Below, piece by piece: positions 9,768 to 21,090 of a stretch of 64,000 nucleotides of DNA. The notes beneath the pieces were generated by a model. The model was not told the DNA's origin. It did no database searches and was given only the letters and a program-made list of their open reading frames with translations. The position numbers and the translations under genes are program-made. The DNA comes from Sphaerulina vaccinii (Eukaryota > Ascomycota > Dothideomycetes > Mycosphaerellales > Mycosphaerellaceae), in contig JAKUDP010000006.1 of the NCBI GenBank assembly GCA_022570795.1, forward strand, positions 1,488,001-1,552,000. Reading direction: 5' to 3'. Position 1 is the stretch's first letter. Every line of letters starts with the position of its first letter.

Positions 9768-11354
9768 TCACTCATCGAACGCCTCGAACTTGACAATCTC
9801 CACTTTCAGATCTTCCAGGTCCAGCAGCACAACCTGCCCAGTCTCCCCGAAGCTCGGCACAGCCAACAGCCTAATCTCCTGCCCTTGTGGCCCTTCAATA
9901 ACACTGGTCTCGAACCTCGGCTGATTGCCCACGAAGTATACATGCGGACACTCCTTCACCACAAACCTATCGCCATCCTGAAAAGGATAGCAAGGCAACG
10001 TGTCCGGCGCAGTAGGCGCAGACAACCTCCACCTCATCATGGCCTCCATCATCTCCAATCTCTCCTCTCCGTCGACGTATTTGTACACATCATCCAGAGC
10101 CTGACCACCACCGCCCAAGAAGCGGAAGCCGTCCAGGTCGAACTCTGCAGGATTAGTGAGTGAGTCGAACCAGCCAGATGCAGGATCTTGGGCGTAAGAC
10201 ATGTAGGGTCTGCAGTGTGGGAACATGGCTGCATGGATTGGCTGTTGGGGCAGGCTTGTAGATGTGGGGTCTGTTGCGCCTGGGAGGAGAGTGATAGGGA
10301 TGGAAGGGAGCAGAGCGGCCAGATAAGAGTCGAGACGATCTGTGGGCGCGGCATTGTATGCCGAGGCGTCGTAGCCGTATGTGCGCTTTCCAGTCTTCTT
10401 TGCTGCGATTACATCTTCTCGGGAGGGAATGGGTTGGCCGTGTGCGAGCGAGTTTCCTGCTATGACCAGACGTGAGATCTTGGTGGCTTGTTCTTGGTCG
10501 GCTGGAGATGTGGTTTCGCCTAGAAGATACTCTGCAAGTAAATCGAGGAGGAGTGTATCGCCAGCATCACCGCTGATGGACAGGCCAGACACAATAGCCA
10601 CTTTGCCCGCCTTCTCCCTCTTCTGACTGACTTTCTTGCCTTTCACCGCTGCATCACCCTCGTCTCGTTCCCATCGTGCTGGCTGACGTGGCAAGTTAGG
10701 CACACGCAGATCTAACACTTCAAAGTCTCCATCCGAGTTCTCTGTCCCTAATACGGCGACAATAGCGCCAGTCACGAGCAGCACACTTGCCAGAGTACCA
10801 CCAGTCAATCGTAGTCGTCCAGACTCATCCTCCAGCATGACTTGTCCTTCGCCGCCGTTGTACTTCTCGCGCGATGGAGGAGCAGCGATCCAGTGTTCTT
10901 TCCCAATATCGTCCATTACGCTTGGCTTCAATGGCATGTCCATGTATATCGTGCCCACCACCCAGCATAAGTTGCCTTGCCGTACATCTAGCACTCTGTC
11001 CACTCTCTTTGCTTGCTCACCAGCTATTTCGTAGTCTGAGAAGGCTTCAGTAGCTAATTGGACCAGCGATGGCTTGAGCTGGGCTAGTCTGGCGAAGTAC
11101 ATATCGGCATACTGCTGCTGGTAGTGTTTCGCTTTGGGGAGTAGCGTGTATGTTGCGAGTGGGTTGTAGGTGCATGGCGTTCGTGTGAGCGTCTCGTTGG
11201 GTATATCTGTTGGCTTCTGTAGCAGCGCAGAGTCGCTGATACCATTCGTAACGGTCATTGTGCTAATGTGTGAGAAGACTGGCGCGTCCAAACCAGGACG
11301 ACGCGATCGAAAGTGCCTGAGTTGGTGTGCGTTTCGCGCTAGCTTACTCAGCAT
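9768..11354 (-). CDS. POL31: DNA polymerase delta small (B) subunit
   Basis: Accessory subunit that scaffolds replicative DNA polymerase delta (HYS2/POL31 in budding yeast, Cdc1 in fission yeast); nuclear. A single exon of 528 aa. An OB-fold region (FSDYEIAGEQAKRVDRVLDVRQG, WVVGTIYMDMPLKPSVMDDI) precedes an inactive calcineurin-like phosphoesterase domain with VAIVSGLSISGD, LVIAGNSLAHG, LLPGATDPTSTSLPQQPIH and the C-terminal CPHVYFVGNQPRFET. These phrases and their order are characteristic of the family. The first ATG gives a basic leader of 32 residues; an internal ATG at MTVTNGIS would give 496 aa and is an alternative start. The leader is a possible variable N-terminus. Confidence 0.93.
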   Translation of the reverse strand: MLSKLARNAHQLRHFRSRRPGLDAPVFSHISTMTVTNGISDSALLQKPTDIPNETLTRTPCTYNPLATYTLLPKAKHYQQQYADMYFARLAQLKPSLVQLATEAFSDYEIAGEQAKRVDRVLDVRQGNLCWVVGTIYMDMPLKPSVMDDIGKEHWIAAPPSREKYNGGEGQVMLEDESGRLRLTGGTLASVLLVTGAIVAVLGTENSDGDFEVLDLRVPNLPRQPARWERDEGDAAVKGKKVSQKREKAGKVAIVSGLSISGDAGDTLLLDLLAEYLLGETTSPADQEQATKISRLVIAGNSLAHGQPIPSREDVIAAKKTGKRTYGYDASAYNAAPTDRLDSYLAALLPSIPITLLPGATDPTSTSLPQQPIHAAMFPHCRPYMSYAQDPASGWFDSLTNPAEFDLDGFRFLGGGGQALDDVYKYVDGEERLEMMEAMMRWRLSAPTAPDTLPCYPFQDGDRFVVKECPHVYFVGNQPRFETSVIEGPQGQEIRLLAVPSFGETGQVVLLDLEDLKVEIVKFEAFDE

Positions 11355-11527
11355 CGCTCCTGCCTCACTTTCTCCTCTACTTTGACATCTCCTTAATCAC
11401 ATATATGTCGATTATTATCATCGACACCGGTGTCATCAGGGTGACTGAGATCCAGTCGATGAGCAGCAACTTCACACCAACATGACTCTGCCATAATGGA
11501 TCTGAAAGTCCTTCCAGCAGCCGAGCC

Positions 11528-13426
11528 ATGAGTGACGCGGTCCTTCAGCAGACGTTCGAGCATCGTCCATTACAGAGTCCGGCCACTCAGATTCGGCTGC
11601 TCGAGATCACATCTGTCGAGGATAGCGAAGGAAAGATTACACCTCACTGTCAGCTCATGACCCACTACCTCGACCAACTGCCAGACTATGTTGCTATTTC
11701 CTACACCTGGGGCAGCCCAGACGATACTTGCCTGATCTACGTCAATGGAAGGCCGTTGGTAGTACGTCAGAATTGTCGCGATGTCCTTCTGCAGTCATGG
11801 ACGAACAACTTCCGGAAAGGCCTATGGGTGGACGCTATCTGCATCAATCAGCTGGACGATGATGAGAAATCGCACCAAGTGGCCATGATGGGCGCAATTT
11901 ACAAGCAGGCGAAGCAAGTCAACATTTGCCTTGGCAGAGCTGCTGACAATAGTGATGCTCTGTTCAACTGCATCTCCCACCACGCTCGCTGGGTTGACGA
12001 TGTACTGTGCCAGCACGGTAAAGACAAACAGGAAGCTATCTCCCGAGTCTCGTTCAGTGTAATCCTTCAAAAGTTGCGCACGTGGGAGTGGTTCGCCAGA
12101 GTACAGCCCGAGGATATGAGTGCCGCAATAAAAGCACTCCGACATCTTTCAGAAAGACCGTACTTCACTCGTCTATGGATTATACAAGAGCTGTTCCTAG
12201 CGCAAATGGCGGTGCTATTCTGTGGCGATGCATCTATATCGTTTCGTGCCTTTTACCGCTTCTACGACGATCTCGAGAAGTTCCTTCGCGACATTCAACT
12301 AGGACACCGCGAGGCTGGCATATATCATTCTGTCCGCATGGACACGCCTTCGTGGGACTTTATCACCTTGCTCAATTCTCACGACGATTGGGGTGAACAA
12401 ACTTTGCTTGACCTTATGGTCAACTTTACCGAGTCGCAGTGCTTCGACCCTCGCGACAGAGTGTATGGGCTGCTCGCCATGGTGGACTGGCGAGCAAAAG
12501 TGCCTATCAGGCCACACTACAACAAGACTCCCTGGGAAGTGGCCTCGAGTGTTGCCGAGTACATGTGCTCATCAGGTGCTGATGGGAAGTCGCTGAAAGA
12601 CCGAGAAGAGGATAACGAAGCAGTGAGCTACCCAGTATGGTCTGTAAGTGAAGCCCTCGTCGCAATCGGCATCAGCAGCGACACTATCGAGCTTACCCGT
12701 CTACTGGAACGACGGATCTCGAGAAGCTCACTTCCATCTACTCCCGACCATGGTAGCCCACGAGTTGAGGTCGCTGCAGATGGATATTGTCAATTGTATG
12801 ATGATCCGGCGAAACCTGGCGCTTTTCTGGCCTGTGTCGCAAGGCACAACCCACACATCGGCTCATCGCGTGGTCTGGATGACACCCATGTCAAGGAAGC
12901 ATACGATCTAGCCACTGAGCAAGACCAGTCACGTTGCAGCGCAGTTTTTAGTGCCGACGGTATGTATGCGGTGGTCGGGCCCCAAGCACGAGCTGGCGAC
13001 TATCTACTCTCTTTCCGGACGAACGGCATCATACATGGCATAGTAGCTCGTGCTTCAACTGACCCACAGTCACAGCATCAAAGGTTCATGATTGTGGCCA
13101 CAGCTATCTATGATCCCAAAGCATCAATATGCCCAATAGGCCTGGCGTGTACTTGCCTTGATGACCATAAAGCTATCCATTCTTGCCTATGTGGGAGGCC
13201 GGCAGAACAGCATGCCCCAGCTGGCACAGCGATGTCTGTTCACTTCAGCCCTGAGGACTTCCTGGTCTTCGCATTGCAAGATCAACGTCAAGACGGCCCT
13301 TACGCAAAAGCCGTGCCTTATTTGGTAGTCAGGAGATTGGGCATCCCGATCACCAAACCTGGTGATCAGTGGTCTTCATATGTCCAGGAACAGGCAATAG
13401 CTTCTGGTATTTCCGAAGCACCTTAA
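11528..13426 (+). CDS. HET-domain (heterokaryon incompatibility) protein
   Basis: Single-exon 632-aa protein of the fungal HET family, which is linked to non-self recognition and regulated cell death. The HET domain lies at residues about 52-240. It has YVAISYTWGSPDD near residue 53, LWVDAICINQLDDDEKSHQV near residue 98, and RLWIIQELFLA near 216. The rest follows the common long-form layout with a MVNFTESQCFDPRDRVYGLLAM segment that normally ends the domain region. The C-terminal half has no recognised domain. Which partner it recognises cannot be inferred. It stands apart from the two other HET genes in this window and is no closer to them than the shared domain requires. Confidence 0.9.
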   Translation: MSDAVLQQTFEHRPLQSPATQIRLLEITSVEDSEGKITPHCQLMTHYLDQLPDYVAISYTWGSPDDTCLIYVNGRPLVVRQNCRDVLLQSWTNNFRKGLWVDAICINQLDDDEKSHQVAMMGAIYKQAKQVNICLGRAADNSDALFNCISHHARWVDDVLCQHGKDKQEAISRVSFSVILQKLRTWEWFARVQPEDMSAAIKALRHLSERPYFTRLWIIQELFLAQMAVLFCGDASISFRAFYRFYDDLEKFLRDIQLGHREAGIYHSVRMDTPSWDFITLLNSHDDWGEQTLLDLMVNFTESQCFDPRDRVYGLLAMVDWRAKVPIRPHYNKTPWEVASSVAEYMCSSGADGKSLKDREEDNEAVSYPVWSVSEALVAIGISSDTIELTRLLERRISRSSLPSTPDHGSPRVEVAADGYCQLYDDPAKPGAFLACVARHNPHIGSSRGLDDTHVKEAYDLATEQDQSRCSAVFSADGMYAVVGPQARAGDYLLSFRTNGIIHGIVARASTDPQSQHQRFMIVATAIYDPKASICPIGLACTCLDDHKAIHSCLCGRPAEQHAPAGTAMSVHFSPEDFLVFALQDQRQDGPYAKAVPYLVVRRLGIPITKPGDQWSSYVQEQAIASGISEAP

Positions 13427-14025
13427 CGGCATAAGATCAGATGGTTCATGACCAGCCTGTGCAAAAATCGATACTGGAGAGACTTCCTGATCTTGGTTTT
13501 TGTGATCTGGAGCATGTAGACACATATATACATACTTGTGTATGCTCAGCATGGCCTTGCCCATGTACCTGCCGCGTTCTCGTAGAAGGCGTGAGTATTG
13601 AACTGCATCGTGTTAAAGTGATACTGTAGACAGGAAGCCTGGAGATCAGTCGTGAAGAAACGCGCGTCGGACTTTTGCAAGGATGGCACAGACTTCTTTG
13701 CGCGGCGACCACTTTCACTCTCCAAAGTCAACATCATGTTTTCTTTCCGATATCACAAGAAATCCTCAATACCGATATGTTCTCTCATGACCAGGAACAT
13801 GATGATTCCTGGCGTCGATGACCTCGATATGGCCACGGTTCCTCATCCGCTTCGGTTGCTCGGTACCAAAAGCCACATTCGCGTTCGCCAATCAATTTCG
13901 CGCCGCCATCCCGGGGGTCTCAGGAGTCGACCTGGCACGACAGCGAGGTGTTTCCTCACGCACCACACATCAACATGATACTTATTTTCTAATATTTTTT
14001 ATACTGCTGCAAACATCGCAGGAAC
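13427..14025. other. Intergenic: HET 3' flank and GH47 promoter
   Basis: About 600 bp. An AT-rich stretch (TATTTTCTAATATTTTTTATA) lies about 45 bp upstream of the mannosidase ATG and could serve as core promoter. Overlapping short frames here show no domain. Confidence 0.45.
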
Positions 14026-15828
14026 ATGTTCCGATCGCGAGGGCGCATAGGCACATGTGCCGCAGTCGCGCTTCTTGTCATCATATTTGTACTCCACCTT
14101 AAGCCTTTCGGAAGTGTCTCAGCAGGGTATGTCTACAATGCAAAACAGGATCCGAACAAGTTCAGCTGGAGCGCCAGGAAAGAACACTATCCGGTACAGA
14201 ATCAACGAGTCATTCCTAAACCAGCACCGCTTTTCAAGCAGATTCCAAATGTGCAGTTTGGATTTGGCAGAAGTGTCATGTCACAAGAAAGGCGAGCTAC
14301 GAACAGGCAGCGCTTAGCGCAAGTCAAACTTGCTATGGAGCGGTCATGGTCCTCATATCAACGCAGAGCATGGCTCATGGACGAGCTAGCACCTGTTACT
14401 GGAGGCAACAAAACTACTTATGGAGGCTGGGCTGCTACACTCTGCGACTCTCTCGACACTCTCTGGATCATGGGAATGAAGAAAGAGTTCAAAGAAGCTG
14501 TTGATGCAATTGATAAAATTGACTTCACGGCCACGACTATGCAGACTATTAACCTATTTGAGACAACTATACGATATATGGGCGGTTTCCTGTCAGCATA
14601 CGATCTATCTGGTGATATAAGATTGCTGCAGAAGAGTATTGAGCTAGCTGACATGATCTATGCTGCATTCGATACGCCAAATCGCATGCCGATCCTACGA
14701 TGGGACTTCCATGCAGCGCGTGATGGTCAGGAGCAAGTGTCGCCGGACAGCATCATCCTAGCAGAGATCGGTTCACTTTCACTGGAATTCACTCGTCTCA
14801 GTCAGATCACGGGCAACTCAAAGTGGTACGATGCAGTTGCTCGCATCACAGATCTCTTCGACGAGCAGCAGCTCAAGTCTTCGCTCCCAGGAATGTGGCC
14901 ACTTCAAGTCAACGGAGGCGCAGCGGACTTTGCTTCTGGTGAGATCTACTCACTTGGAGCCTTCTCTGACTCGATGTACGAGTATCTGCCAAAGATGTAT
15001 GCTCTGCTTGGTGGCTCGCCACAATACGCCAAGATGTACTTGGCAGCAATGGAAACTGCTCTCAAGCATATCGTCTACAGACCTATGATCAAGGAGAAAG
15101 ATGTCGACATTCTGGCATCAGGCACTACGCGAGTCAACGAAGCAGGCGAGATTGAGCTTCAGGCAGAGTACCAGCATCTGGTGTGCTATACTGGAGGCAT
15201 GCTGGCTCTTGGTGGTCGTCTCTTCAATGAGCCATCGCACATCGAGACCGGCGCTCGTCTCACTGACGGCTGTGTCTGGGCATATGGCCAGTTCCCATGC
15301 GATATTATGCCTGAGAACTCTGCGCTCGTACCATGCCCAACACAAGAGTACTGCGAATGGTCCACGGATGCCTGGCACGCTCAAATCGGCAAGGACTCTG
15401 CAGTCTTCGATAACATGGGCAAGAACGCTGCCACACTCATCAAAGAGCTGCATCTGCCACCAGGGTTCTCTGCGATCCGTGATGCACGATACCACCTTCG
15501 TCCGGAAGCGATCGAGAGTGTGTTCATCATGTACCGGATCACAGGAAACAGTACCTGGCAGGAGAAAGGCTGGACAATGTTCAGAAGTATCTATGCGCAT
15601 ACAAGGACCGAGTATGCGAATGCTGCCATTGAGGATGTTACGAACTCTACTGCTCCAAAGCTGGACAATATGGAGAGCTTCTGGACTGCAGAAACGTTAA
15701 AATACTTCTACTTGTTATTTAGCGACCCGCATCACATCAGTCTTGATGAATATGTGTTCAATACCGAAGCGCATCCTCTACGACGACCTGGAACTGGCAA
15801 GAGGGGCTGGTTTGGGTTCAGGTCGTGA
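14026..15828 (+). CDS. Class I alpha-1,2-mannosidase (GH47)
   Basis: Trims alpha-1,2-linked mannose from N-glycans in the ER/Golgi or secretory route. A single exon of 600 aa. A type II signal anchor occupies residues about 9-26 (TCAAVALLVIIFVLHL), followed by a stem. The GH47 (alpha/alpha)7 domain shows YGGWAATLCDSLDTLWIMG, NLFETTIRYMGGFLSAYDLSGD, LAEIGSLSLEFTRLSQITG, YLPKMYALLGG, HLVCYTGGMLALGGR, and LRPEAIESVFIMYRITG. It closes with ESFWTAETLKYFYLLFSDP and a near-terminal FNTEAHPL, which is the canonical family end. Cysteines in DIMPENSALVPCPTQEYC fit the conserved disulphide region. Of the GH47 subclasses it is most like fungal secretory-pathway mannosidase I; ER versus Golgi cannot be decided. 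Confidence 0.93.
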   Translation: MFRSRGRIGTCAAVALLVIIFVLHLKPFGSVSAGYVYNAKQDPNKFSWSARKEHYPVQNQRVIPKPAPLFKQIPNVQFGFGRSVMSQERRATNRQRLAQVKLAMERSWSSYQRRAWLMDELAPVTGGNKTTYGGWAATLCDSLDTLWIMGMKKEFKEAVDAIDKIDFTATTMQTINLFETTIRYMGGFLSAYDLSGDIRLLQKSIELADMIYAAFDTPNRMPILRWDFHAARDGQEQVSPDSIILAEIGSLSLEFTRLSQITGNSKWYDAVARITDLFDEQQLKSSLPGMWPLQVNGGAADFASGEIYSLGAFSDSMYEYLPKMYALLGGSPQYAKMYLAAMETALKHIVYRPMIKEKDVDILASGTTRVNEAGEIELQAEYQHLVCYTGGMLALGGRLFNEPSHIETGARLTDGCVWAYGQFPCDIMPENSALVPCPTQEYCEWSTDAWHAQIGKDSAVFDNMGKNAATLIKELHLPPGFSAIRDARYHLRPEAIESVFIMYRITGNSTWQEKGWTMFRSIYAHTRTEYANAAIEDVTNSTAPKLDNMESFWTAETLKYFYLLFSDPHHISLDEYVFNTEAHPLRRPGTGKRGWFGFRS

Positions 15829-16770
15829 GTAAGCGCGCACAACATTTGGAATTAGGATATCACAATCGCCGTCAAAGGTCCTCGGTTGCAGAGCGTGTAG
15901 TGGAGACATGAGCGATGCCAGCAAAGACCCATGGCGTAGTCACCTTTGCCACCTCTCTGTGAGGCGCAACTAGCTTGCTTGCAGTAGCACACACAGAATC
16001 AGGCTGCGAATGCCTCTCAGCCGGAATGCAAGCGTACAAATGAGGGTACGGGTATGCGCCTGGATCTTACCAGTTCTTGCCACGATACCTTTACAATACT
16101 GGATCTTCAAGCCGTCCAAGTCGCCGACGAAGCAGATGCGCTACAAGAGACGTCCGCAGAGCGGTATCAAGTGCTAGGAGCTGGACGAGGTCGAAGAGCT
16201 GGAGAAGTAGTACTTCTTTTGGTGGAGAAGAGAGGAGAGAAGCATGATGAAACACTCTGGAACGGTTCAAAGCAGCACACACACTTCGCATGCCCAGCCT
16301 ATTCTTAGTGCTTGAGGCAGACCAGCTCGTTCATAGCCAGAGACGCACTGCTGGATAAGTCGGCTTGTCTACCACCGTGATTCTGGCGCGTCATCGAATG
16401 TATTGGCCGCGGCTTACTCAAGCACACTACTTACCTGCCGCATTAGGCATGTTAGATATGCAGGATCAAAATTCTTGGCGAATCAGAAGGCCCCCCTGCA
16501 ACATGTGCCTGTCGATCATCCCACGATGTCAACCACACATACGCAACTTCTTTACAACAAGCCTCGACGATCGATGCTTCTCTTGCTCAAGCAGCCGAAA
16601 TGGCTTGGAGGCGATGGTAATGCAGTCGGTGACTTGTCCAACTTCAGCTTACTGTATTGTACCTTCAGCTTACACAAATAGTTGCCTTAGTGCCACTTCA
16701 CTTCATGTATAAGAACAAGTGAGACCCAGCTGAAATAATTGAAGCACAACAAGTCCCCATATCAGCCAAG
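15829..16770. other. Intergenic, about 940 bp, no supported gene
   Basis: Between two plus-strand genes. Frames of 66-115 codons occur but show no start context, splice continuation or domain. The last ~70 bp upstream of 16771 act as leader of the next gene (CACAACAAG-type context). Confidence 0.45.
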
Positions 16771-17342
16771 ATGAAGTCCTTCCTCTCCATACTCGCACTT
16801 CTGCCACTGGCACTCGCGAAGCCAACAGTCTACCTGATCCGTCACGGCGAGAAGCCAGCAAGTGGGAATGGTCTGAACGCGCAAGGAATGCAACGAGCAC
16901 AATGTCTGCGAAACGTCTTCGGAGCAAGCTCAGGCTACGACATTGAGTATATCCTTACGCAAGACTACAAGAAAGGTATGATTCTGCAAGCATACCGTAG
17001 CATTTCAACAGCATGTATTGACAAGTAATACCAGATGGCTCCCGCAAGCGTCCCTACGACACAGTCTACCCACTCTCGCAAGATCTTGGCCTGACGATCG
17101 ACCACAAGTGTGATCGAGATGACCAGGACTGTGTTGCAAACAAGGTCGACAACTACTCTGGCTCAGGGAACATTCTGATCTGCTGGGAGCACGATGCCTT
17201 GACCAACATTGTCGACGCTTTGGGCGATAATGATGCGCCTGACTACCCTAGCGATCACTTCGATATCATTTGGGTGGACCCACCGAACTACAGCGCTATC
17301 ACGAACATGTACAGCGAGAACTGCCCTGGATTGGATAGCTAG
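16771..17342 (+). CDS. Secreted histidine-phosphatase (phosphoglycerate-mutase-fold) protein
   Basis: Two exons, 16771-16975 and 17035-17342, with a 59-nt GTATG/CAG intron, give 170 aa. The N-terminus is a clean signal peptide (MKSFLSILALLPLALA, cleavage likely before KPT). Immediately after comes YLIRHGEKP, the RHG catalytic motif of the histidine phosphatase superfamily, then GLNAQGMQRAQCL. The intron junction restores DYKK-DGSRKRPYDTVYPLSQDLGL. ILICWEHDALTNIV supplies the second catalytic histidine region. It is short compared with acid phosphatases and matches small fungal secreted members whose substrate is unknown. Even cysteine count suggests disulphides. Confidence 0.87.
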
Positions 17343-17481
17343 ACAGCATGAATAATGCACATGAGAAGAGAGTTCTCAATGAGATATCTATTGGACATAT
17401 TTCACGTGTCCTGAGTAGAACCAACGCTATGATGTGTACCTTTATCACCATGAATGACCAGACTTCCTTAAGGTAGGCAGT

Positions 17482-19143
17482 CTACTTCGCAGGATGCACA
17501 TCAATCTTCTTCCGGTCCCAACCACGATCCTGGCACCACCGCTCAACCTCCTTGTCAAGCTTCTCATAACTATCATAGACATTCTCCATCATCTCATTCA
17601 CCGTCTTCCCTTGCTCAGCCTTCTCACTCTCCCTAACACTCTCCCAGACATTCCTCATCAGCTCCATGACAGCAAAGAGCTGATTTGGCAGCCAAGTCAC
17701 GATAGGTGAGCCACCAGTGGCAGTAGGATGCGCAGTCCGTCTCATAATGTACTCGCGGGCAAAGAGCCAGTGCCGCCACCTGAAGCTGCGAACGTGCTCG
17801 AGAAGTCTAAGGTACAAGACCTTGGTTTGGAGATCTTTGAGGCAGTAGTCCTTCACTGCGAGGTCTTCGGAGCGGGAGCGGACGTAAGCGAGGAAGTCCC
17901 TGTGTGGTTTTGGTCGGTAGCCGCGGAAGTCCTTCAGGATGTCGGTAAGAGGGTTCTGAGGCATTGGGATCTGAAGCAAGCTGTCTAGGAGTGGGATGAT
18001 GGCATCGTTGGCACCGGACTCGCCACGAAAGTATTGTGGCTTGTTGTCGGCGTAGCCGTCGTAGATGACACCATTTGGGAAGAAAGGTTGGTTCTATGTA
18101 TGTGTCAGTGGTAAGACGACGACATGAAGTGGTCTTTGACTTACAGTGATGCCAAAGATGAATGTCCTGTAGCTGATGTAGTCCTTTGGCTTGCTCTGGT
18201 TCCACATGCCCTCCATGGAGTCTTCAATGACTCGCATAGTGCTCAGAAGATGCTCAAATGCATCGGCAACAGTGGATGTTCCTGTGTCTGCCGCGACAGA
18301 GTCGAGGAGCTGGACAGCACCTTGCACAAGAGGTCCGGTGTGCTTGACCATGTCGACATGGGTCAAAATGAAGCCGGCCTCGGACGATGTAGCATCAAGT
18401 CCTTTCTCGAAAGCTCGGATGAGGCGAAGGTTGCTGTACTCGGATGCGCCGACGGCAGCATTCACGAAGCGGTAGTTGAAGAGAGCATAGCCGGCGGCAT
18501 AGGCGAGGAAAGCAGGAACGTCAAGCCTACAAGAAGCATTAGTACAAAGCGCTTGTCGACATGTGAAGTCTGACTCACATCTTAGCACACTTCACAAGTG
18601 GGCCGGCGATCTCCTTCGGCAAGACTGGTCTACCCATGCCATATGTACCATCGATGTTCCATTGTTGCCAGCATGGCTCAAGCAAGTAAGCTGAGGCCAA
18701 GAAGGAGTAATCTCTGAAAGCAGCCGAGACAGCAGCCAGGTCAGGCTTGCCATCAGCGGCGATGAGGTTGTCGATCTCATGATTGAGGTCAGGTAAGGCT
18801 TTCTGCTCATCAACGGTAGGTCCGAGCTGGTATGTAGCGAGAAGACCTGGTGTGCCATCGAGCTTTTCAATCGGCATGTCATCGCAAAGCTTCTGCAGAG
18901 GAGCAAAGACAGCTGGTAGCTCGATCTGTGGGGTTTGGAGGGGGAGAAACCCTAGAGGTGGTTAGACGTGAAGTGAGATGTGAGAGATGTTGAACAATGC
19001 TTACCATTCTGGGTCGTAATGGTGAAAGGATCGAGTGATGCTGGAAGCGCAGCAGGATCATCGTGGATGTGTGGAAACACAACAGCCGTGTCCGACATCC
19101 TGACCTCGTCTTGATCTGTGGTATGGCTGAGGTAAGGACTCAT
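17482..19143 (-). CDS. Indoleamine 2,3-dioxygenase family protein
   Basis: Heme dioxygenase opening the indole ring of tryptophan to N-formylkynurenine, the first step of the kynurenine/NAD route (family knowledge). Four exons: 19005-19143, 18579-18951, 18145-18526, 17482-18093. Introns of 53, 52 and 51 nt have GTAAGC/CTAG, GTGAGT/GTAG and GTAAGT/ATAG borders; total 501 aa. Junctions restore TQN-GFLPLQTP, KCAK-MLDVPAFLAYAAGYALFNYRF and FIFGIT-NQPFFPNGVIYDG. The C-terminal region has FRGESGANDAIIPLLDSLLQ, then SFRWRHWLFAREYI and HPTATGGSPIVTWLPNQL, which are diagnostic of IDO. Length fits the fungal IDO clades, which are longer than animal enzymes. Which paralogue (alpha, beta or gamma) cannot be settled. 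An upstream in-frame ATG at 19212 would add 23 residues and looks less likely. Confidence 0.9.
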
Positions 19144-21090
19144 GGTGAAGGATGTTGTGTTGTGTGAAAGAGGAATGAGGTGCAGAAAGCTTGGCAGAAT
19201 GGACCAAGACAAAGAAAATCAGCCAATTCAGCTGTGATGTGAAAGGTTGAAGAGAGGAAAGAAGTGAGATCTGGGGGAAATCAGCGCTTATGTATACTGA
19301 GGCCGGTACCAATTCCATACTCATCCAGGTTTTTAGCATTATCTTGAGTTTGCAGATATTCTCGTATGCCATTGGCCGGTTTTCATTCCGGCCTCAAGCG
19401 TGGAGAGACTGGCTCCGACCAGACCGCCTGACAGAGATGCAAGGGACCTTGCTGATAAGGATCGGGTCAATAGTGGAAGACAATACCTCAAGCAGACTGA
19501 CTCTCATGCCCATAGATGGTGCTAGGTGAAGTGAAGTTTATATGACTCCGGCAGCGGTGAGGAGCTATGGCAGCATGCTCGACATCTATCGCTGAATGTC
19601 TGTACGGCGGGCGGCTGACATCTCCAAACCAGTAGCCTTGCCTGGGAGCAGTTTCGACATGAAGAGGGCAGCTCAGTCTCCAGTCAGGCCTGGGGAGATT
19701 TACTCATATTCAGCATATTTGCTGATCTGAGGTGCAGACCGTTGTGTCACGTGACCCACGACGGTTTCGAAATGGCATGGCTACGCCGAGAGGTTGAGAG
19801 CAAAAGCAGAGCGCAGGTGCTGTTCGCTTCAGTGCTTTCACAGCATGCTCAATGAAGACTGAGGATGTGATGGTCTCATTGTGACAGCCTTTAGACTCGT
19901 TCCAGACTGCATTGGTCTTATGATCCAGTATCCAAGTCAGCTCGAGGTAGGGCCAGACCAAAAGCGAGCGCGAGTTGGTGTGGTGATGTCAAGCATGCAA
20001 AGATTGGACACTTCCGGGCATGTTTGCTGGTGACTAGTGGCACCGTGCGTAACTGGACATGATGGATGCCTGGCAGAAACCTTCATCAGACGCGCAGTTC
20101 GGCCTTTGGTGATGGCGAGCAGCAGAGCGAGAGCTGAGCGAGTTGCTGCGATCAAGCACTTCCGAGTGATCGCAGCTCAAGTCCCGTCAACATATGGCCT
20201 CCTCGTCAGAGAGGAGTGCAGAGTCTGGCATGAAGCGGCATGTATAGACATGATCTCGTGGACAGACCAGAGCATCATCAACTGGAACGCTTCCGGACGC
20301 AGTCGATGTGCTTGATGGTAGGCGCAGACGCGCTGCTTCTCACAGAAACACCTCCGGATCTGGAGCAGCAGGCGTCACGTATTCAATGTGCAGCTCTAGA
20401 GGATAGCGCTTCCGAAATCCTCCAGAGCACATTGCAGCAGCTGATGCTGTCGGGTGTTTGGTTTGCGGTATAGTATCTTTGCAGTGGCAACAAGATAAGT
20501 CTATAGAACGTGCAGTGCTGTATGCGCCATCATGGTGATCGATCGAGCCACACAAAACATCCTTTGCTCTCCTCTCCCGAAGTGATAGCTCTTCACCGTT
20601 TCCAAGTCGCCATCCCGGCCTCTTAGCACGCAAATCGAACCGAGCCAGAGTGATGCCACGCTTTGAGCGCAAATGATACAATTCTGACTGCTTATCGTGG
20701 TCGGTCGTCGTCGTCGTCGTCGCAATCCATACAGAAGGTCTTGCAGGCCATTTTCAGCCCAGGCTGCTTGCGATATGGCATGCTCGACAACGGTCGTATA
20801 CGCTGGGAAGCGCCGTCACGTACTGGGGAGCACGCATTATAGATGCTGCTGATGATGTCGATGGTGTGGTGCGCGTGGAACAAGAGGAGAAGAACACAAG
20901 CAGGATGGAAAGCTTCACCTCGGCTTCGCGCCAAGCCGCTCCGACGACCTCACTCTTTCCACTTCGCTGTCCATACTATCATAAACACAACATACCAATG
21001 ACAAGCATATCTTTGAGAGTCACCAAACACAAGACCATCCTTCGTACACCCCTTACGTTTTTCTTTGTTCCTCCAGTCTCGACTCGGAAT
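19144..21090. other. Intergenic, about 1.9 kb, gene-poor
   Basis: Lies between divergently transcribed IDO and GFA-domain genes. Short frames on both strands (up to 113 codons) have no recognisable domain or supported splicing. It holds a TCG microsatellite at about 20705-20722. Promoters of both flanking genes must lie here. Confidence 0.5.
20705..20722. repeat. (TCG)n microsatellite
   Basis: About six consecutive TCG units in noncoding sequence between the IDO and GFA genes. Confidence 0.7.
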